The position numbers and the translations under genes are program-made. From SIG589 sp045652465 (GTDB lineage: Bacteria > Bacillota > Clostridia > Oscillospirales > Acutalibacteraceae), in contig JAZRUI010000009.1 of assembly GCA_045652465.1 (NCBI GenBank), positions 44,665 to 108,664 on the forward strand: a stretch of 64,000 nucleotides of DNA. The letters are read 5' to 3'. This document shows positions 61,959-64,000 of this stretch, piece by piece (position 1 is the stretch's first letter; each line of letters begins with the position of its first letter). Below the pieces are notes generated by a model. The model saw only the letters and a list, made by a program, of their open reading frames with translations, was not told where the DNA came from and did not search any database.

Positions 61959-62177
61959 TGTCGAAATTTCGGCATTTTACAACTTAATATGAAGATGTGT
62001 TAAAACATAACATTCGTGGCTTATGCCACCGCCTTCACAAATGCTACGGGACTGTTGGCAGAGAAGGCTGATCATACAGTCCTCGTCTTTGAGTTTCAAA
62101 GTCGATACATAGAACATCGGATTTAAGCGAGAGCAGTGCTCCCGCTTATTCGTGTTACCTATGTATCGGCTTTTTTT
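61959..62177 (+). ncRNA. Candidate structured RNA of about 220 nt
   Basis: Follows the SOS-type promoter and ends in a long terminator: GTCGATACATAG (62101-62112) with CTATGTATCGGC (62159-62170), enclosing an AGCG-GAGC/GCTC-CGCT hairpin, then TTTTTTT. Before it: hairpin GTGGC/GCCAC (62016-62029); GCCTTC (62031-62036) with GAAGGC (62063-62068) interleaved with GGACTGT (62049-62055) and ACAGTCC (62076-62082), i.e. a possible pseudoknot; and CTTTGA/TCAAAG (62087-62101). No open frame of note. Not matched to a family I know. Confidence 0.6.
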
Positions 62178-62440
62178 ATTTTGTCTTCAAAGAAAGATAC
62201 ATATATACAACAATCTCGTTTTAAGTAACAGCACCTTGACAACTGAATAGCCGTCCGATGGAGATATGATTTTGCGATGACCTTTGATTTAACTTAAAGC
62301 GAGCGAAACAACGTTGCGGTGAGATCCCGGGATAGGAACGACTTTCGGATAGAACGGCAAAAAAATAAATCTATCGTTTAATGGAGGTGTTAAACAACAC
62401 TTAAAAAGTAGCATAATTAAATTTTTTCAAGTCGCCTTGA
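62178..62440. other. Non-coding stretch upstream of the transfer-type genes
   Basis: No gene seen. Holds a TTGACA at about 62234 without a well-placed -10, a perfect 10-bp palindrome ATCCCGGGAT (62324-62333), and a stray GGAGGTG near 62383 with no following start of any length. Confidence 0.45.
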
Positions 62441-62580
62441 TGGGATGGCATCACTTCGTGATGGCATTGGTCTCGCAAGCATCGCGTTTGGATACCCACG
62501 GCATATTGCTTGGTGCTTCGCAGCAAGCATCGCCTTTGTGTACACACAAACACCTTGTTAGGGGCTGACCCCTAATACCC
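62441..62580. repeat. Repeat cluster, candidate oriT or parS region
   Basis: Inverted repeats CATCAC/GTGATG (62449-62463), CAAGCA/TGCTTG (62476-62512), TGCTT/AAGCA (62514-62529), TTTGTGT/ACACAAA (62535-62550) and TTAGGGG/CCCCTAA (62558-62575), plus a direct repeat GCAAGCATCGC at 62475-62485 and 62523-62533. It lies just before a relaxosome-like RHH gene and a ParB gene, the usual place for a transfer origin or a partition site. Confidence 0.5.
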
Positions 62581-62607
62581 CAATGAAGAATGAAAGGAAT
62601 TATTAAA

Positions 62608-62772
62608 ATGTCAAAAAAGAAAAACACAGTTGTTATCTTTCGGGTAAGTGAGTATGAAAAGAAACGAATGGAATACCGCGCAAAGCAAAACGGACTCACT
62701 GTATCCGAATATTTACGACAGTTGGTTACAACCAACGATTTAAAAAATGAAAAGGAGAATGTAAATGAATAA
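62608..62772 (+). CDS. Ribbon-helix-helix protein, MobC-like
   Basis: 54 residues from ATG 62608 with AAAGGA upstream (MSKKKNTVVIFRVSEYEKKR, AKQNGLTVSEYLRQLVTTND). Same pattern as relaxosome accessory proteins (MobC type) that bind oriT as dimers. No relaxase is seen in the window. Overlaps parB by 8 bases. Confidence 0.7.
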   Translation: MSKKKNTVVIFRVSEYEKKRMEYRAKQNGLTVSEYLRQLVTTNDLKNEKENVNE

Positions 62773-63592
62773 AGAAATTACGAATTTAAAGATTGAGAAC
62801 TTGAAGGAGTTCAAAGGCCATCCGTACAAGGTGGTGGACGATTGGGATATGGTGGCACTCACTGAGAGTATCCGCAAGAACGCAATAATCAATCCCGTTG
62901 CGGTGCGACCGATTGAGGGTACCGAAAATTATGAAATCATATCCGGGCACAGAAGAATATTTGCAGCTAAAAAGGCAGGACTTTCAGAAGTTCCTGCCTT
63001 AATTTATTCTATGGATAAAGATACAGCAATCGTGGCAGTGGTCGACAGTAATTTTAATCGCGAACACATCTTGCCGAGCGAAAAAGCCTTCGCCTATAAG
63101 ATGAGAAACGAAGCGCTTAAACGACAAAATAAAGATTCGGTCCAACTTGGACCTGGAAACCACGTTGCAAGGGTGCGAGCTTTAGAAAGCGCATCGCAAA
63201 TCAAAAGATATGTTCGACTCACAAATCTCAATAAGAAACTTTTGGACATGGTGGATGAAGGCCGAATTGCTTTCACCCCTGCGGTTGAACTATCTTTCCT
63301 TAATGACATTGAGCAAAATGATTTGCTCGAGGTAATGGAGGTGACGGAAGCCACACCTAATCTTTCTCAAGCCATGCGACTAAAAGAAATTAGTCAAAAG
63401 GATGGGCTTACTCCTGAATCTATATCTGAGATTTTGAGTGAACTGAAAGCCAATCAAAGAGAACGGCTTCATATTCAAACCGAAAAGATTAGAAAGTTCT
63501 TCCCGAAATCTTACACGCTTCAACAAATGGAAGATGAAATCATTAAGCTTTGCGAAAAGAATTACAAACTCAAGCAAAGGGATTCGAGGTGA
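62765..63592 (+). CDS. ParB/Spo0J-family protein of the mobile element
   Basis: 275 residues. ParB N-terminal nuclease-like fold: AIINPVAVRPIEG, YEIISGHRRIFAAKKAGLSE, and the HTH region with SQIKRYVRLTNLNKKLLDMV. This type is common in clostridial integrative elements without ParA and may regulate or stabilise the excised circle. Follows the RHH gene in overlap. Confidence 0.88.
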   Translation: MNKEITNLKIENLKEFKGHPYKVVDDWDMVALTESIRKNAIINPVAVRPIEGTENYEIISGHRRIFAAKKAGLSEVPALIYSMDKDTAIVAVVDSNFNREHILPSEKAFAYKMRNEALKRQNKDSVQLGPGNHVARVRALESASQIKRYVRLTNLNKKLLDMVDEGRIAFTPAVELSFLNDIEQNDLLEVMEVTEATPNLSQAMRLKEISQKDGLTPESISEILSELKANQRERLHIQTEKIRKFFPKSYTLQQMEDEIIKLCEKNYKLKQRDSR

Positions 63593-63597
63593 TTGGA

Positions 63598-63816
63598 ATG
63601 GGATTTATTGTAGGTCTTGGTGGCGAACAGAAGTACAAAATCGGTAAAGTCAAGTATATAGTTTCTTCATCCTTTTTGCCCGCCAAAGAAAAAGTCAGCC
63701 TTAAAGACCGATTAGCAAGAGTTGTTACAAGCGATTTCACAGATTGGACAGATGCGCCAACAACAGATAATATGAATACGGAATATATGTGCTCGACTGT
63801 CGGAAAGGAGGACTAA
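63598..63816 (+). CDS. TnpW-like small protein
   Basis: 72 residues from ATG 63598 (MGFIVGLGGEQKYKIGKVKY). The segment KIGKVKYIVSSSFLPAKEKV and SLKDRLARVVTSDF match the short TnpW-type proteins encoded before serine recombinases in integrative elements. Function unknown. The stop overlaps the recombinase start by one base. Confidence 0.65.
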   Translation: MGFIVGLGGEQKYKIGKVKYIVSSSFLPAKEKVSLKDRLARVVTSDFTDWTDAPTTDNMNTEYMCSTVGKED

Positions 63817-64000
63817 TGCAGTCGAAAGAAAATTTAGGGATTACAGCTCTTTACTGTCGTGTATCTCGTGACGATGGCACTGAAAAAGAAAGTAATTCCA
63901 TCACCAATCAAAAACGTATGCTTTCTAAATACGCAAAAACTAACGGCTTTAAAAACATCAAGGTTTATGAGGATGACGGATTCACCGGCACAAACTTCAA
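63816..64000 (+). CDS. Large serine recombinase, N-terminal part (cut by window edge)
   Basis: The first 61 residues of a resolvase/invertase-type recombinase: ALYCRVSRDDGTEKESNSIT (catalytic Ser in CRVSRDD), then KRMLSKYAKTNGFKNIKVYE and DDGFTGTNF. AAAGGAG upstream. These enzymes cut and join attP and attB sites to insert and excise the element, and usually lie next to one end of it, so the right attachment site is expected within about 2 kb past the window edge. Confidence 0.92.
   Translation, partial: MQSKENLGITALYCRVSRDDGTEKESNSITNQKRMLSKYAKTNGFKNIKVYEDDGFTGTNF

Noticed and set aside
62385..62400. GGAGGTG followed by a short frame as a leader peptide gene
   Set aside because: No start codon at a sensible distance opens a frame of more than a few codons.
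1..64000. CRISPR arrays, rRNA genes and insertion sequences
   Set aside because: No regularly spaced direct repeats, no rRNA-like segments and no transposase of the DDE or IS type were seen; the only recombinase is the serine recombinase at the right edge.

Overview
The window is from a low-to-moderate GC, Gram-positive, spore-forming Clostridia chromosome, most likely of the Ruminococcaceae/Oscillospirales type. The support is serC-serA adjacency, a sigma-K-type and a sigma-H-type sporulation factor, the infC-rpmI-rplT operon with an L20-type leader, sigma-A promoters of the TTGACA-17-TATAAT kind, and many GTG/TTG starts with strong Shine-Dalgarno sites. No species can be named from the sequence alone.

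Region 1 (1 to about 49.7 kb) is ordinary core chromosome, nearly all on the + strand. It runs: serine biosynthesis (serC, cut by the left edge, and serA); a VanY-type carboxypeptidase; infC-rpmI-rplT; a long housekeeping run of almost touching genes (TrmH-family methyltransferase, dprA, topA, trmFO, plsX, rnc, Elp3-like radical SAM, smc, ftsY, rdgB, yhbY, nadD, yqeK, rsfS, leuS); rpsU with its own consensus promoter (too short to stand out as an open frame); yqeG; an endonuclease IV-like gene; efp; a Cys/Asp-rich zinc-ribbon protein; ispD-ispF; a DUF4830 protein; a pseudouridine synthase; an orphan MsmX-type sugar ABC ATPase; a PucR/CdaR regulator; ftsE-ftsX with a PcsB/EnvC-like hydrolase, a Ctp protease and a VanZ protein; nagB, sigK and a BofC-like gene on the minus strand; a class A PBP; a phospho-sugar mutase (minus); a sigma-H-like factor; a degenerate tRNA-like element; a zinc-ribbon protein; a two-component system with an HtrA protease; a cation/proton antiporter; and an iron island (DtxR/MntR-family repressor, feoA, feoB, a FeoB-associated Cys-rich peptide) with twin DtxR-type operators.

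Region 2 (about 49.7 kb to the right edge) is AT-richer accessory DNA that looks like the interior of an integrative mobile element. The left part has DUF6809 and TnpV-type genes and two small companions. The right edge has a relaxosome-like ribbon-helix-helix gene, a ParB-family gene, a TnpW-like gene and the start of a large serine recombinase. Between them lies a probable defence cargo: a small Xre regulator, a HEPN-like protein, a DNA methyltransferase, a single-chain type IIG-like nuclease-methylase, a DUF4062/TIR-like protein, a toxin-antitoxin-like pair, and an EF-hand membrane protein with a large unknown protein.

The most unusual object is at 57.6-59.5 kb. A 500-residue protein fuses an Xre helix-turn-helix to a reduced, probably catalytically dead piece of replicative DNA polymerase III alpha (PolC type). 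A MazF-family toxin gene follows 6 bases downstream and seems to lack a normal start codon. Nearby, an SOS-box promoter at 61.9 kb appears to drive a structured RNA of about 220 nt with its own terminator, followed by an oriT/parS-like cluster of repeats.
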